Shown here piece after piece: positions 49,082 through 58,128 of a DNA stretch of 64,000 bases. Below the pieces are notes generated by a model. That model was not told the DNA's origin and did not search any database. It saw only the letters and a list, made by a program, of their open reading frames with translations. Every line of letters begins with the position of its first letter. Positions within the stretch are counted from its first letter, which is position 1. A program made the translations under genes and the position numbers. This stretch comes from Dietzia psychralcaliphila (lineage in GTDB: Bacteria > Actinomycetota > Actinomycetes > Mycobacteriales > Mycobacteriaceae), in assembly GCF_003096095.1 (NCBI RefSeq), contig NZ_CP015453.1, positions 1-64,000 on the forward strand, written 5' to 3'.

Positions 49082-51010
49082 ATGGCGACCCCGACACTCA
49101 CCCGCGAACGCCGGAAAAAAGGGAGGCACGAGCAACCGATGGGCAGCATCACTCCGCACTACCGCACGGTCACACAGCTTCTGCAGAGCCGCACGTTCTC
49201 CATCGATGAATATCAGCGCGAATACAAGTGGGACCGTGAGAACATCGCTGAGCTCGTCCAAGACCTGACGAGCACGTTTCAGCGGTCCTACACAGCAGGC
49301 GACTCGACTCAAGAGGTCTCCGGGTATGACGAGTACTTCCTCGGCTCGATCATCGTCACCCAACGCGGCAATAGAAACTACCTCGTCGACGGACAGCAGC
49401 GCGTCACCTCACTGACCTTGCTGCTGATTCACCTATACCGGCAGGCCAGCGACGCGGGCCTCAAGGCTGCCCGGACCATTGAACCGTTGATCTACTCCGA
49501 TTCTCTGGGTGAGGAGGTGTTCAACCTAGATATCGCTGAACGGACTCCGGTTATCCGTGCATTATTCAACGGCGAGACCTTCTCCACCGATGGTCGTGAA
49601 GAGTCAGTGCAGACCATGGTGCGCCGCTACTACGATATTGAAGATCTCGACATCTCCGGCGAGCTCGGCGAAGGCTTCCAATCGTTCATATACTGGCTCC
49701 TGACCAAGGTCGGGCTCATCGAAATCGCTACCAATTCCGACCAGCATGCGTACGCGATCTTCGAGACAATGAACGATCGTGGCAAGCCGCTCAGCCCTGT
49801 TGACATGGTCAAGGCGTACCTTCTTGCCCCGATCACGGGATCCGACGACCGGATCAAGGCCAATGACGCCTGGAAGCGAACGGTGCTCGACCTGATCTCC
49901 TGGGGCGAGGATACCGACACCGAGCGGGACGCCGAGTTCATTAAAGCCTGGCTACGCGCCCAATACGCTGAGACTATCCGCGACCGCCGAAAGGGCGCCA
50001 CTGATCGCGATTGGGAACTGATCGGCAGCACCTTCCATCGATGGTTGCGCGACCACTCCGGCCGGGTCGGCGTAGGAACTCGTGAGCAGAACCTGCGATT
50101 GATGACTGAAGAATTCCGGTTCTTCGCCCGCTACTACCTTCAAATTCTCGACGCCAGCACTCGGCTTATGCCAGGGCTGGAGGCGGTGTACTACAACGCG
50201 CACAATAACTTCACCTGGCAATACACGGTGCTATTGGCACCCCTTGAGGTCACCGACAGCGAGGACACGGCGCGCCGCAAGATCCAGGCCGTCGCCACCT
50301 ACCTCGACATCTGGTTGATGCGCCGAGCAGTGAATTACCAACGATCGGGATACAACGCGGTGTCCTACACAATGTGGCTGCTGGCCAAGGACGTGCGGCG
50401 CAAACCGCTCAATGGGCTGATTACCGTGTTGTCGGCCAAACTTGAGACAGACGAGGCCAGCTTCGAAGGCAACCGCAGCCGTGGACGCGGCGGCATCGCA
50501 GAGCTGAGACTAAACCAGTTCTCGCGACGCTACATATTCCACTTACTCGCTCGCGTCAGCGCATATGTCGAACAGAAGTCTGGGCGAGGTCTTGATTTCG
50601 CCACGCTGATCGACCGCACTGCGAAGAATCCGTACGACATCGAACACATTTGGGCGGACAGGTACGAGCGCCACCTCGATCAGTTCGACAGTCGCCAAGA
50701 CTTTGAGGCTTGGCGCGATGACATCGGCGCACTGCTCCTCCTGCCAGCTGACGTGAACCGCAGCCTGCAGGACAAGACCTATGAGGAGAAAGTCGCACAC
50801 TACGGTCGACAGAACTTCTATGCGGCGAGTCTCCACTCGGGTACTTATCAGCATCAACCGCAGTTCCAGCGCCTGCGTCGGGACGAAGGCCTCGAGTTTC
50901 AGAGTTACGACCGGTTCGATAAACAGGCCCAGCGCGAGCGTAGTGCTTTGTTGCTTCAACTGGCCAATATTGTTTGGTCCCCAGGCCGGCTGGAGGATCT
51001 TAGACCGTAG
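49082..51010 (+). CDS. DUF262/DUF1524 GmrSD-type restriction protein
   Basis: This 642-residue protein has an N-terminal DUF262 domain and a C-terminal DUF1524 domain. DUF262 (about 25-300) shows FSIDEYQREYKWDRENIAELVQDL and DGQQRVTSLTLLLIHL near residue 103, the ParB-like NTP-binding signature. DUF1524 is an HNH-type nuclease domain with YDIEHIWADR near residue 520. GmrSD-type enzymes are type IV, modification-dependent restriction systems; related DUF262 proteins serve other anti-phage roles. It lies 23 bases after hsdR in the same direction. ATG 49139, preceded by GGGAGG, is an attractive alternative start that removes 19 basic residues. Confidence 0.86.
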   Translation: MATPTLTRERRKKGRHEQPMGSITPHYRTVTQLLQSRTFSIDEYQREYKWDRENIAELVQDLTSTFQRSYTAGDSTQEVSGYDEYFLGSIIVTQRGNRNYLVDGQQRVTSLTLLLIHLYRQASDAGLKAARTIEPLIYSDSLGEEVFNLDIAERTPVIRALFNGETFSTDGREESVQTMVRRYYDIEDLDISGELGEGFQSFIYWLLTKVGLIEIATNSDQHAYAIFETMNDRGKPLSPVDMVKAYLLAPITGSDDRIKANDAWKRTVLDLISWGEDTDTERDAEFIKAWLRAQYAETIRDRRKGATDRDWELIGSTFHRWLRDHSGRVGVGTREQNLRLMTEEFRFFARYYLQILDASTRLMPGLEAVYYNAHNNFTWQYTVLLAPLEVTDSEDTARRKIQAVATYLDIWLMRRAVNYQRSGYNAVSYTMWLLAKDVRRKPLNGLITVLSAKLETDEASFEGNRSRGRGGIAELRLNQFSRRYIFHLLARVSAYVEQKSGRGLDFATLIDRTAKNPYDIEHIWADRYERHLDQFDSRQDFEAWRDDIGALLLLPADVNRSLQDKTYEEKVAHYGRQNFYAASLHSGTYQHQPQFQRLRRDEGLEFQSYDRFDKQAQRERSALLLQLANIVWSPGRLEDLRP

Positions 51011-51077
51011 ACCGGGCTGACCGCTGTAGTTACACCTGGACCAGATCGGTGGGCCCTACTTCAGCCCGTATGGGTGC

Positions 51078-51197
51078 TCATAAGAGTTCCGCTTCGACGA
51101 TCTCGTCGATCATCGGAAGGTCCCTCGTCCGCTTGTCGACATCCTCGGGGGTAACGTCAGGACGCCAGGCTTCTGGATCCAGCCCGTACTTCTCAGT
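51078..51197 (-). pseudogene. C-terminal fragment of an EcsC-family gene cut off by IS21
   Basis: This fragment continues the reading frame of the EcsC-family gene beyond the IS21 element. After removing the element and one copy of the 6-bp duplication, FLTE joins directly to KYGLDPEAWRPD and runs to ELL-stop at 51078. It encodes the final 37 residues. It has no start of its own. The join restores an uninterrupted open frame, so the split is recent. Confidence 0.88.
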
Positions 51198-51300
51198 TGG
51201 CAGATAGGGCTTGTCGGTACCGCGGGTCCGGCGAGTTGGTACCGCCATTCCGGCGACCCGGAACCGGCCCGTGTGTGAAGCGGGCCGGCACCGTCGGGGG

Positions 51301-52068
51301 TTACTCCCAGTAGCCGGTAGTGGCTCGGGCTTGGTCGTCGCGCTGTCGGCGCATGTCGACTTCGCCGAGGTTGATCTCGCGGGCGTTGTTGGCCAGGCGG
51401 TTGACGATGGAGTCCGCGGCGACCCGGTCAGGCAGCGCCTCGAGCCAGTACGCCGGCCGGGATTGGGAAGCGATCATCGTCGGCAGCCGGTGCTCCCGGT
51501 TGGCCAACACGGCGAACAAGTCGTTCGCGGCCTCAGGATCGATGCCCACGGTCAGGAAATCGTCGATGATCAGCAGCTCCACGTCCGAGAGGTCGTTGAG
51601 CATCTTCTGGTGGCGGATGCCGTCGCCGCGGGCGATGACCAGCCGCCGGGCGAGTTCGTCCATGCGGGCGTAGGTGACGGTGTGCCCGTTCTGGCAGGCG
51701 GCGATGCCGATCGCGCAGGCCAGGTAGGTTTTCCCGCCGCCGGTCGGTGAGAGGACCAGCAGGTTGGTGGGGTCTTGGCGCCAGTGGTGCCCGGCGTAGC
51801 GTTTCATCCGCACCGGGGTGATCCCGCGTCCTTCCTGGTAGTTGATCTCCGCGATCGAGGCCTGCGGGATCGGGAACTTCGCCGCTCGGATCAGCTTGTC
51901 GATCCGGTGGGCCTGGCGCTGGTCCAAGGCGTCGTCGACGGCGGTGAGAAAGATCTGCTCCGGGGTGAGCTCGTCATTGGCCTCATCGCTGATGAGCTCC
52001 TCGAACCGGGTCGCCACGTGCGTGATGCGCAGATTGCGGAACTTCTGGTGATCGATCTCGGTGAACAT
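51301..52068 (-). CDS. istB: IS21-family helper ATPase IstB
   Basis: The 255-residue AAA+ ATPase starts at ATG 52068 within the TGATG overlap with istA. Walker A is LSPTGGGKTY, Walker B is VELLIIDDFLT, and the DnaA/DnaC-like sensor region has ASQSRPAYWLEALPD. IstB regulates IstA assembly and target choice during cut-and-paste transposition. The upstream in-frame extension to 52452 lies inside istA and is not used. It differs clearly from the second istB at 54994. Confidence 0.93.
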   Translation of the reverse strand: MFTEIDHQKFRNLRITHVATRFEELISDEANDELTPEQIFLTAVDDALDQRQAHRIDKLIRAAKFPIPQASIAEINYQEGRGITPVRMKRYAGHHWRQDPTNLLVLSPTGGGKTYLACAIGIAACQNGHTVTYARMDELARRLVIARGDGIRHQKMLNDLSDVELLIIDDFLTVGIDPEAANDLFAVLANREHRLPTMIASQSRPAYWLEALPDRVAADSIVNRLANNAREINLGEVDMRRQRDDQARATTGYWE

Positions 52069-53669
52069 CACACGCCCTCCCCGCTGCGGCCGCGCGCATA
52101 GTGATCGGCCGAGCGAACTTGAACGGCGCTGTCGTCTCGGGCTCCGGCCGGTGGCGGGGGCTTTCGTGTGGCCGCCGCCGGGACCACGGGTCGGGGCGCT
52201 TTGCCGTCGGAGTCGATGGTGGCCATGACGCGTTTGAGCACGCTGTAGCTGCCGACGCTGTTCTGGTTGAGCAGCACTTGGCAGGCCGCCTCGAGCCGCT
52301 GTCGACTTCTCTTGCCGAGAGTTTCGAGAATGTTCTGGCAGTCCAGATAGCCCTGCGCCTCGATCACGTGACGATCCAGGATCTGGGCGATCACCTGCTC
52401 GGTGGCGGGGCCGAACCCGCGGGCGCGGTCGGTGAACCACTGCCGCGACCACAGGCCGTCGATACCCTGGTGCTCTTTCGGGGCGTGAGCCAGCACCGTC
52501 GAGTACTGGCCCTTGCGGCCGTGGCGCCGCGAATGCTCGCAGACGACCTGGTCACCGTCGAAGAGCGTCACCGACTGCGCGGTCAGGCGCACCCGCAGCA
52601 GCTGACCGGCGAAGGTGTACGGCACCGAGTAGTACTGCGACTCGCAGGAGACGTGATAGTTCCGGCCGACCTTGAGTTGCTTCCATTCCACCGTGGCGAA
52701 CCCGTCGTCGGGCAGGGCCGCCAGCAGCGGCGCTTCGTCGGACTCGAACCTCTCCCACCGGGTCGTACCGTCAGCCCGGCGAATCTGGGTGTTGATCTCG
52801 GCGACGCGGTCGGCGATCGCCGCGTTCAGGGCCTCGACGGTGGTCCACACCTCCTCGGCGAGGTAGCCGATGACGCGTTTGTTGACCACTTCCACTGCTG
52901 ACTCTACGGCTGCCTTGTCGCGGGGTTTTCGGACCCGGGCCGGCACGATCGCGGTGCCGTAGTGGTCGGCCAGCTGCTGGTAGCGGACGTTGACAGCCCT
53001 GGCCGCCTCGCCCTGCTTCTGCCGATGAGTGGCGGTGGTCGGGTTGTCGGGCACCACCATCTGCGGTGTCCCACCGAAGAACGCGAATGCGGCGACGTGA
53101 GCGTCAATCCAGGACGGCGATTTCATATCCGTGAAGCCGCGGCAGAACACCGCACCGGAGTACGGCAGGACGGCCACGAACAAGTACAGCTTGGTGACCT
53201 CTCCGGTGACGGCGTCGAGGACCTCGAGGGTGTCGCCGGCCCAGTCGACCAGCATCGTCCGACCCGGTTCGTGATGCAGCGTGGCCACCACGTCCTTGAT
53301 GCGGGCGTGCTCGGCGAACAGGGCGCAGTACTGCGAGTACCCGTACTTCTTCCCGCTTCCGGCCGGAGCGGCGAGATACTTGCCCCAGGCCTGCTGGATG
53401 GTGAAGTGCCGGTTGAACTTCATCGACGCCAGCACCCGATCAAAATCGGGCTTGGCGTAGTCCTCCGAGACGCGTTTGCGCCCGTCGGGGAACATCCCGG
53501 CGATCTCGGCCGGGTTCATCGACGACGCTTGGCCGGCGGTGATGCCGTACGCGGTGATCGTCTTCTTCACCGCCGCGATCTCCCGACGCGAACACCCGAC
53601 GGCGGCGACGATCTCGCTGTAGCTATGCCCGGCCAGCGCCAACGTCATGATGGCCTTGTACTCGGCCAC
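52068..53669 (-). CDS. istA: IS21-family transposase IstA
   Basis: The 533-residue DDE transposase starts at GTG 53669 with GAGGAGG eight bases upstream. An N-terminal helix-turn-helix (HSYSEIVAAVGCSRREIAAVKK) binds the element ends. The catalytic triad fits D142 (VDWAGD), D208 (VVPDNP) and E256 (AAVESAVE), and a C-terminal Mu-type beta-barrel follows. It is coupled to istB. The longer frame back to 53744 runs close to the element terminus and is unlikely to be translated. Confidence 0.93.
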   Translation of the reverse strand: MAEYKAIMTLALAGHSYSEIVAAVGCSRREIAAVKKTITAYGITAGQASSMNPAEIAGMFPDGRKRVSEDYAKPDFDRVLASMKFNRHFTIQQAWGKYLAAPAGSGKKYGYSQYCALFAEHARIKDVVATLHHEPGRTMLVDWAGDTLEVLDAVTGEVTKLYLFVAVLPYSGAVFCRGFTDMKSPSWIDAHVAAFAFFGGTPQMVVPDNPTTATHRQKQGEAARAVNVRYQQLADHYGTAIVPARVRKPRDKAAVESAVEVVNKRVIGYLAEEVWTTVEALNAAIADRVAEINTQIRRADGTTRWERFESDEAPLLAALPDDGFATVEWKQLKVGRNYHVSCESQYYSVPYTFAGQLLRVRLTAQSVTLFDGDQVVCEHSRRHGRKGQYSTVLAHAPKEHQGIDGLWSRQWFTDRARGFGPATEQVIAQILDRHVIEAQGYLDCQNILETLGKRSRQRLEAACQVLLNQNSVGSYSVLKRVMATIDSDGKAPRPVVPAAATRKPPPPAGARDDSAVQVRSADHYARGRSGEGV

Positions 53670-53814
53670 ATCAGCCTCCTCAAATAGGAAGAAGCGGCGC
53701 AGTCGCGCCGCCTCACCCCGAGCAGACCACCCCGCCCGCCCCAAGGAGTACCGAGTCGCCGGAATCGAAGTACCGGATCGCCGGACTAGGCGTACCCACT
53801 GGCCCTATCTGCCA

Positions 53815-54723
53815 CTCAGTCAGGAAACGCAATCGGTAGACTGTGTGAGCCCGCGTGACGGTATCGCTGGCCATTGTTGCGTTAAGGCCACCGTTGATAG
53901 CGACACCAACTACGGGAATGACCTGGGCGAGTTTCTTGTGTGTCAGTTTCTGTCCTAGAGCTTTGAATACGATGTCTACCACTCTGACGAGATGGTTCGA
54001 AGACAGTTGCGTCCAAGTGGCCCTTCGCATCATTTGCTGGGTCAATCGGGAAAGCGCGGCCATCGTAACTGCTTTCTCGGACGCGTTTCCGGCAGTGGAA
54101 TACGCGAGAACACCCGAGGCGAATACCGCTTCCTCTGGAAGCCGAACGTCATAACCGTAGTTCGCCGCGACCGACGCGATGATGCGTCCCATTCCAGTGA
54201 GGACAGTGAGGGAGTCGACCGCGATCGCTCCGGCCGCCACACCCACTCCCACGCCTCCGGACACTGTCGAACTGACGGTTAAACCGGTGACTACGAGAGA
54301 TGAAGCGGTGCCTTCGATCGCGCCAGCGGCGACATATTTCTGCTTCTTTGTCGATCCCACTGTGTCGCAGATTTTCAGATCGAGCGTGCGGATGTCGTCT
54401 AGGGACTCGACGCTATGGCCAGCCTTGTTGAATCGGTTGATGACCGTTGTCGCATTCACGGAATTCAATCCGAAGTCGACCGTCATTAGATGAAGACCTG
54501 TCATCGCCTTGTCGAGGGCGAATTTCATAGCATCTGCGGTCTCAATCGCCCCGGGAAGCTTCTTCCCAGCTTCAATCGCAGTAGCGGACGTTTCCGTGAC
54601 GCGTGCCCGAACCTGCGACAAGCGCTTAGCGACAGCAGTCGGTTCCCGTCTGCTGTTCACGCGGTTGGTCAGGCTTTCCCACGCCCGTAGATCGTAGGGA
54701 GACATGTGGAGTTCGGTGGTCAC
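53815..54723 (-). pseudogene. EcsC-family gene, interrupted by IS21 (main part)
   Basis: This part encodes residues 1-303 of an EcsC-family protein. It has the family's long hydrophobic middle (GLTVSSTVSGGVGVGVAAGAIAVDSLTVLTGMGRIIASVAANYGYDVRLP) and IPVVGVAINGGLNA near the end. The reading frame now runs into the IS end and stops at 53713 after 33 foreign residues. Joining it to 51078-51191 restores 340 residues. EcsC proteins are membrane-associated and of unclear function. The start is GTG 54723 or ATG 54705. The protein may keep partial function because only the C-terminus is replaced. Confidence 0.85.
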
Positions 54724-54829
54724 AATTCTGAAGGGTAGCGGTAGCGGAGACGCGACTACCGGTATTCACTCAGTCCCGCGCAGTTCAGTGTTGTACTGTC
54801 CTGCCCTTCGGCAACTCTCGAGGGGGACC

Positions 54830-54917
54830 ATGGTTACTGGGAGTGATGACGAGGAACGGCTGCACCTGGGCACTGCCAGTCCTTGGCGTGTGGTGCTGGC
54901 CGAGATGGCGGGCAGAG
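54830..54917 (+). pseudogene. 5' fragment of an unknown gene truncated by an IS end
   Basis: After AGGGGG an ATG opens a frame reading MVTGSDDEERLHLGTASPWR and continuing VVLAEMAGR. It then runs into sequence that looks like an insertion-sequence terminus from about 54918. The frame ends soon after at 54997. It looks like the first 29 codons of a gene whose rest was lost; I do not recognise it. Confidence 0.4.
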
Positions 54918-54993
54918 TGTCAAGGGACAGCGGGATCTCCCTGTGGGCGGACAGTTCATCTCCCTGTCCGCGGTCAGTTGATCTCCCTGCCTG
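54918..54993. repeat. IS21-like terminal repeats beside the orphan istB
   Basis: ATCTCCCTG occurs three times at a 23-bp period (54935, 54958 and 54981), just beyond the 3' end of istB. TGTCAAGG at 54918 may be the outer tip. This multiple-repeat layout is typical of IS21-family ends and marks the right end of a second, different IS21-like element. Confidence 0.6.
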
Positions 54994-55776
54994 TTAGGTC
55001 AGTGGGATGACGCCGTGTCCGGCGGTGGCTTCGGTCAGTCGCATCGAGGTGCCTTCGGTGGTGATGACGTGGGCGGGGTGCAGGAGCCGGTCCACTGTGG
55101 CGGTGGCCAGGGTTTTGGGCATGAAGGTGTCGAATCCGGCGGGGTGGAGGTTGCTGGTCACGGCCAGGCTTCGGCGTTCGTAGGTGGCGTCGACGAGTCG
55201 GTAGAACGCCTCGGCGGCGGCTTGTCCCGACGGCAGCATGCCGATGTCGTCGACGACGATCAGTTCGGCGCGGGTGATGCGGGCGATAGTCTTGCTGATC
55301 GAGCCGTCCACGCTGGCCCGTCCGATGGCGGTGGTCAGCGATTCTAGGGTGAACCACGCCACTCGCATTCCGGCGTCGATCGCCTGGTGGGCCAGGGCCT
55401 CGACGAAGTGTGTCTTGCCGGTCCCGGAGGGCCCGCTGATGGCGAGGTTCTCGGCGCGGTGGACCCACTCCAGGGTGGCCAGTGCGGACTGGGTCGGGGC
55501 GGGGATCGAGGAGTCGCTCTCGCGCCACGAGGAGAAGGTCTTGCCGGCTGGCAGTCCTGCGCTTTTGCGGCGAGCGGCTTTGGTGGCTTCGTCGCGGCCA
55601 CGGGCTTCTTCAGCGATCAGGACTCGCAGCACTTCGGTGGGATCCCAGCGTTGGGCTTTGGCGGTGGCCAGCACGTCGGGGGCGATGGCGCGTAGGTAGG
55701 GCATGCGCATGCGCTTGAGGACTGCGGTGAGGTCCTCGGGCAGGGGCGGCGCAGTCGCCGTCGTGGTCACGGTCAT
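54994..55776 (-). CDS. istB: Orphan IstB ATPase of a second IS21-like element
   Basis: The 260-residue protein begins at ATG 55776 (MTVTTTATAPPLPEDL). It has Walker A GPSGTGKTHF, Walker B ELIVVDDIGMLP and sensor NLHPAGFD. It is of a different subgroup from the IstB at 51301. No istA lies upstream: only about 90 bases separate it from an IS256 copy. Those bases contain three GC-rich repeats rather than a recognisable transposase C-terminus. The parent element therefore looks decayed, and this istB probably cannot support transposition without an IstA from elsewhere. Confidence 0.86.
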   Translation of the reverse strand: MTVTTTATAPPLPEDLTAVLKRMRMPYLRAIAPDVLATAKAQRWDPTEVLRVLIAEEARGRDEATKAARRKSAGLPAGKTFSSWRESDSSIPAPTQSALATLEWVHRAENLAISGPSGTGKTHFVEALAHQAIDAGMRVAWFTLESLTTAIGRASVDGSISKTIARITRAELIVVDDIGMLPSGQAAAEAFYRLVDATYERRSLAVTSNLHPAGFDTFMPKTLATATVDRLLHPAHVITTEGTSMRLTEATAGHGVIPLT

Positions 55777-55875
55777 GAGTGAGTAGTTGGAGGTTTGGGG
55801 GCCACCGGATATTGCGTCCGGGCGCCAGCAGTATTGCCGTTGGGGGCCGGTGATCGCGCCTGTCGGGGCCATCGA

Positions 55876-57312
55876 GGTCAAGCCCCTAGTAGTGGTGTAA
55901 CTGGTTTTTGATCCTTCGTTGGTGATCAGGCGGGTAGTTGCATCAGTGGATCGGTGGTCACCTCCGTCGTCGAGCTGGTGCCGGTGGTCAGTGTGAGTCG
56001 GCAGCGGGCCAGGACTTCGAGTCCGAGGTAGCGGCGTCCTTCGGCCCATTCGTCGGTCTGCTCCGCCAGGACTGCGCCGATGAGGCGGACGATGGCCTCG
56101 CGGTTGGGGAAGATGCCCACGACGTCGGTGCGGCGGCGGATCTCGCGGTTGAGTCGCTCGGTGGGGTTGTTGGACCAGATCTGTCGCCAGACGTCGTCGG
56201 GGAACGTGGTGAACGCGAGGAGGTCCTCGCGGGCATCGCCGAGGTGGTCAGCCATGTCGGGCAGCCTGCCGTCGGCGTATTCCAGGAGCCGGTCGAACTG
56301 CTCGTGTACCGCGGTGGCGGTGGGCTGGTCATACACGCTGTGCAGCATCGCCTTCACGGCCGGCCACATCGACTTGGGGCACACGGCCATGAGGTTGGCC
56401 GCGTAGTGGGTGCGGCAGCGCTGCCATGCGGCTCCCGGCAAATTCGCCGCGATCGCCTCGACGAGCCCGGCGTGGGCATCGGAGGTCACCAGTCGTACCC
56501 CGCCCAGGCCGCGGGCGACCAGGTCGGCGAAGAAGGTGTTCCACGAGGCCTTGGTCTCGCTGGTGGCGACCTGCATGCCCAGGACCTCGCGGTGGCCGTC
56601 GCCGTTGACGCCGGTGGCCAGCAGGACGGCGGCCTTGACGACCTGGTTGCTCTCGCGGACTTTGATCGTCAGCGCGTCGGCGGTGACGAAAGTGAATGGC
56701 CCGGCCTCGTCCAGGCGGCGGTGCCGGAACGCGGCGACCTGCTCGTCGAGGTGTTCGGCCATGCGGGAGACCTGCGACTTGGAGAGCGAGTCGATGCCCA
56801 GGGTCTTGACGAGTTTGTCCATCCGGCGGGTGGAGACCCCGGCCAGGTAGCAGTCCGCCACGACGGTGATCAGCGCGGACTCGGCCCGCTTGCGGCGTTC
56901 GAGTAACCACTCGGGGAAGTAGCTGCCCGAGCGCAGCTTCGGCACGGCGACGTCGACGGTGCCGACGCGGGTGTCCAGGGGCCGGTGGCGGTAGCCGTTG
57001 CGCCGGTTGGTGCGCTCGGCGGTGCGAGCGTTCCATTCGGCGCCGCACACGGCGTCGGCGTCGGCGGACAGCAATGCGTTGATCATGGTCTGCAGCAGCT
57101 CACGCATCAGATCCGGTGATGCATCGGATAGGGCTTGGCCAAGCAGGCCTGCAGGGTCGACAATATGGGGTGCGGTCATCGCGATGACTCCTCGAGGATT
57201 CTTTAGACGGTTGACTCGAAGGATCACGCGGTGGCCGCTCTACATCCGTCAACGACACGGATGTCGGAGACGATCTCGGCCACCGAGTTACACCACACTA
57301 TGGGGCACTACT
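55876..57312 (-). mobile_element. IS256-family element, copy 1
   Basis: The 1437-bp element lies in minus orientation. Its outer ends are AGTAGTGCCCC at the 57312 side and GGGGCTTGACC (read outward on the minus strand) at the 55876 side. Imperfect inner inverted repeats share AGT.GTGGTGTAACT. The target duplication is GCCATCGA at 55868-55875 and 57313-57320. It has the same length and predicted transposase as copy 2 at 61360-62796. It sits about 100 bases upstream of the orphan istB. Confidence 0.93.
55926..57179 (-). CDS. IS256-family transposase (copy 1)
   Basis: The 417-residue Mutator-type transposase starts at ATG 57179 with GGAG upstream. The catalytic residues fit D168 (FVTADAL), D234 ([10 protein letters not shown]) and E341 ([15 protein letters not shown]), with C-x2-H at 255-258 (CRTHYA). 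An N-terminal helical region ([21 protein letters not shown]) is standard for the family. A longer frame from 57227 adds 16 residues without a better ribosome-binding site. The protein is identical to copy 2. Confidence 0.95.
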   Translation of the reverse strand: MTAPHIVDPAGLLGQALSDASPDLMRELLQTMINALLSADADAVCGAEWNARTAERTNRRNGYRHRPLDTRVGTVDVAVPKLRSGSYFPEWLLERRKRAESALITVVADCYLAGVSTRRMDKLVKTLGIDSLSKSQVSRMAEHLDEQVAAFRHRRLDEAGPFTFVTADALTIKVRESNQVVKAAVLLATGVNGDGHREVLGMQVATSETKASWNTFFADLVARGLGGVRLVTSDAHAGLVEAIAANLPGAAWQRCRTHYAANLMAVCPKSMWPAVKAMLHSVYDQPTATAVHEQFDRLLEYADGRLPDMADHLGDAREDLLAFTTFPDDVWRQIWSNNPTERLNREIRRRTDVVGIFPNREAIVRLIGAVLAEQTDEWAEGRRYLGLEVLARCRLTLTTGTSSTTEVTTDPLMQLPA

Positions 57313-57320
57313 GCCATCGA

Positions 57321-57798
57321 TGACCTTGACTTCCGGTAGCTCGCCTTGCTTCCCATCCGGTGGGCGGCTCCGGTGACCGTCACGCAGCGCCGGCGGGTGT
57401 TGTGGGAACGACTCGTGGACATTCCCCCACAAGGACACGGCGGCGCACTGGGTGGCGTGCTCGGCATACCGAGGATTGCGCGCGGCCCCAACCCTGGCAA
57501 GCTATCGGCGCAGCTGTTGCACGCCCGGTGGGCCGCGCGCTGGTGCACACCCCGGCGTGGAACATGCTGGAAGAACACCTCTGCTCATCACCCAACTCTT
57601 CGGTCGCATCGGCGGCTTCCGTCACCGCCGCGTGGCGATGGCGACACTCGCCCCAGCGAGGCAGTGGTGAAGGTGGCTCCCAAGCGCGCCACTACTGGCC
57701 CCCGAGCGCAATATCCGCGCTACCGGCACCCGGCTCCCGGAGGCAATACCGGTGGTCCCCAGTGAGACGAACGTTTACTCCGGCCGGGCTGTTGTCAG
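57321..57798. other. Degenerate stretch beside IS256 copy 1
   Basis: No gene is supported here, although short frames exist on both strands. At about 57684-57764 the plus strand carries GGCCCCCGA, CGCAATATCCG and CCGGTGGTCCCCA. Close matches occur, in opposite orientation, just upstream of the orphan istB (55780-55866). The stretch may be remains of the same decayed element. Confidence 0.5.
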
Positions 57799-58128
57799 TC
57801 AGTCGTCGTCGCCGCCGTACCAGTCGAGCAGCCATCTGAGGTGCGTCGATTGCCCTTTAAGTTCTCGTGCGATTTTCCCCTGGGGTGGCTGTCCGCTGAG
57901 CTGGGATTGCACATGGGTGAGGTCGAACTTGAGTGCGCGCTTGGTGCGGTTGAACTCGGTTCTACATCGGTCGGAGCAGAACCTGGCCGGTGCGCCTCGA
58001 GATGTCTCGTCGTAGGTGACGAGGGCAGCGCACGTGGGATTGCGACAGGGGCTGGCGGTCGGGTACTTGGCGCGACTGGCCCGCAGGTCAGCGACAGAAT
58101 CGCCTCGCGCCGGCTGAATAGCAGGCAT
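57799..58128 (-). CDS. Small zinc-finger-like protein
   Basis: The 109-residue product starts at ATG 58128. Its centre has CRNPTCAAL followed by RFCSDRCRTEFNR, two Cys pairs (C-x4-C and C-x3-C) that fit a small zinc-binding domain found in many actinobacterial accessory proteins. The C-terminal half is helical and charged (KIARELKGQSTHLRWLLDWYG), ending in an Asp run. It is divergent from the recombinase-like gene. It may be a DNA-binding regulator or accessory factor of that module; this is an inference. Confidence 0.65.
   Translation of the reverse strand: MPAIQPARGDSVADLRASRAKYPTASPCRNPTCAALVTYDETSRGAPARFCSDRCRTEFNRTKRALKFDLTHVQSQLSGQPPQGKIARELKGQSTHLRWLLDWYGGDDD

Larger units (their letters stand above)
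51198..53814 (-). mobile_element. Complete IS21-family insertion sequence
   Basis: The element is 2617 bp and contains istA and istB on the minus strand. Its ends share TGGCAGATAGGGC (51198-51210 and, inverted, 53802-53814). Inside each end TCCGGCGA occurs twice next to GGTAC, the multiple-repeat structure typical of IS21 transposase binding sites. It is flanked by the direct repeat CTCAGT at 51192-51197 and 53815-53820, within the 4-8 bp range of this family. It interrupts an EcsC-family gene. Both genes are intact, so the element should be active. Confidence 0.93.

Noticed and set aside
57346-57839. Short plus-strand frames between IS256 copy 1 and the zinc-finger gene
   Set aside because: They overlap one another in different frames, begin inside flanking debris and show no domain; probably decayed sequence.
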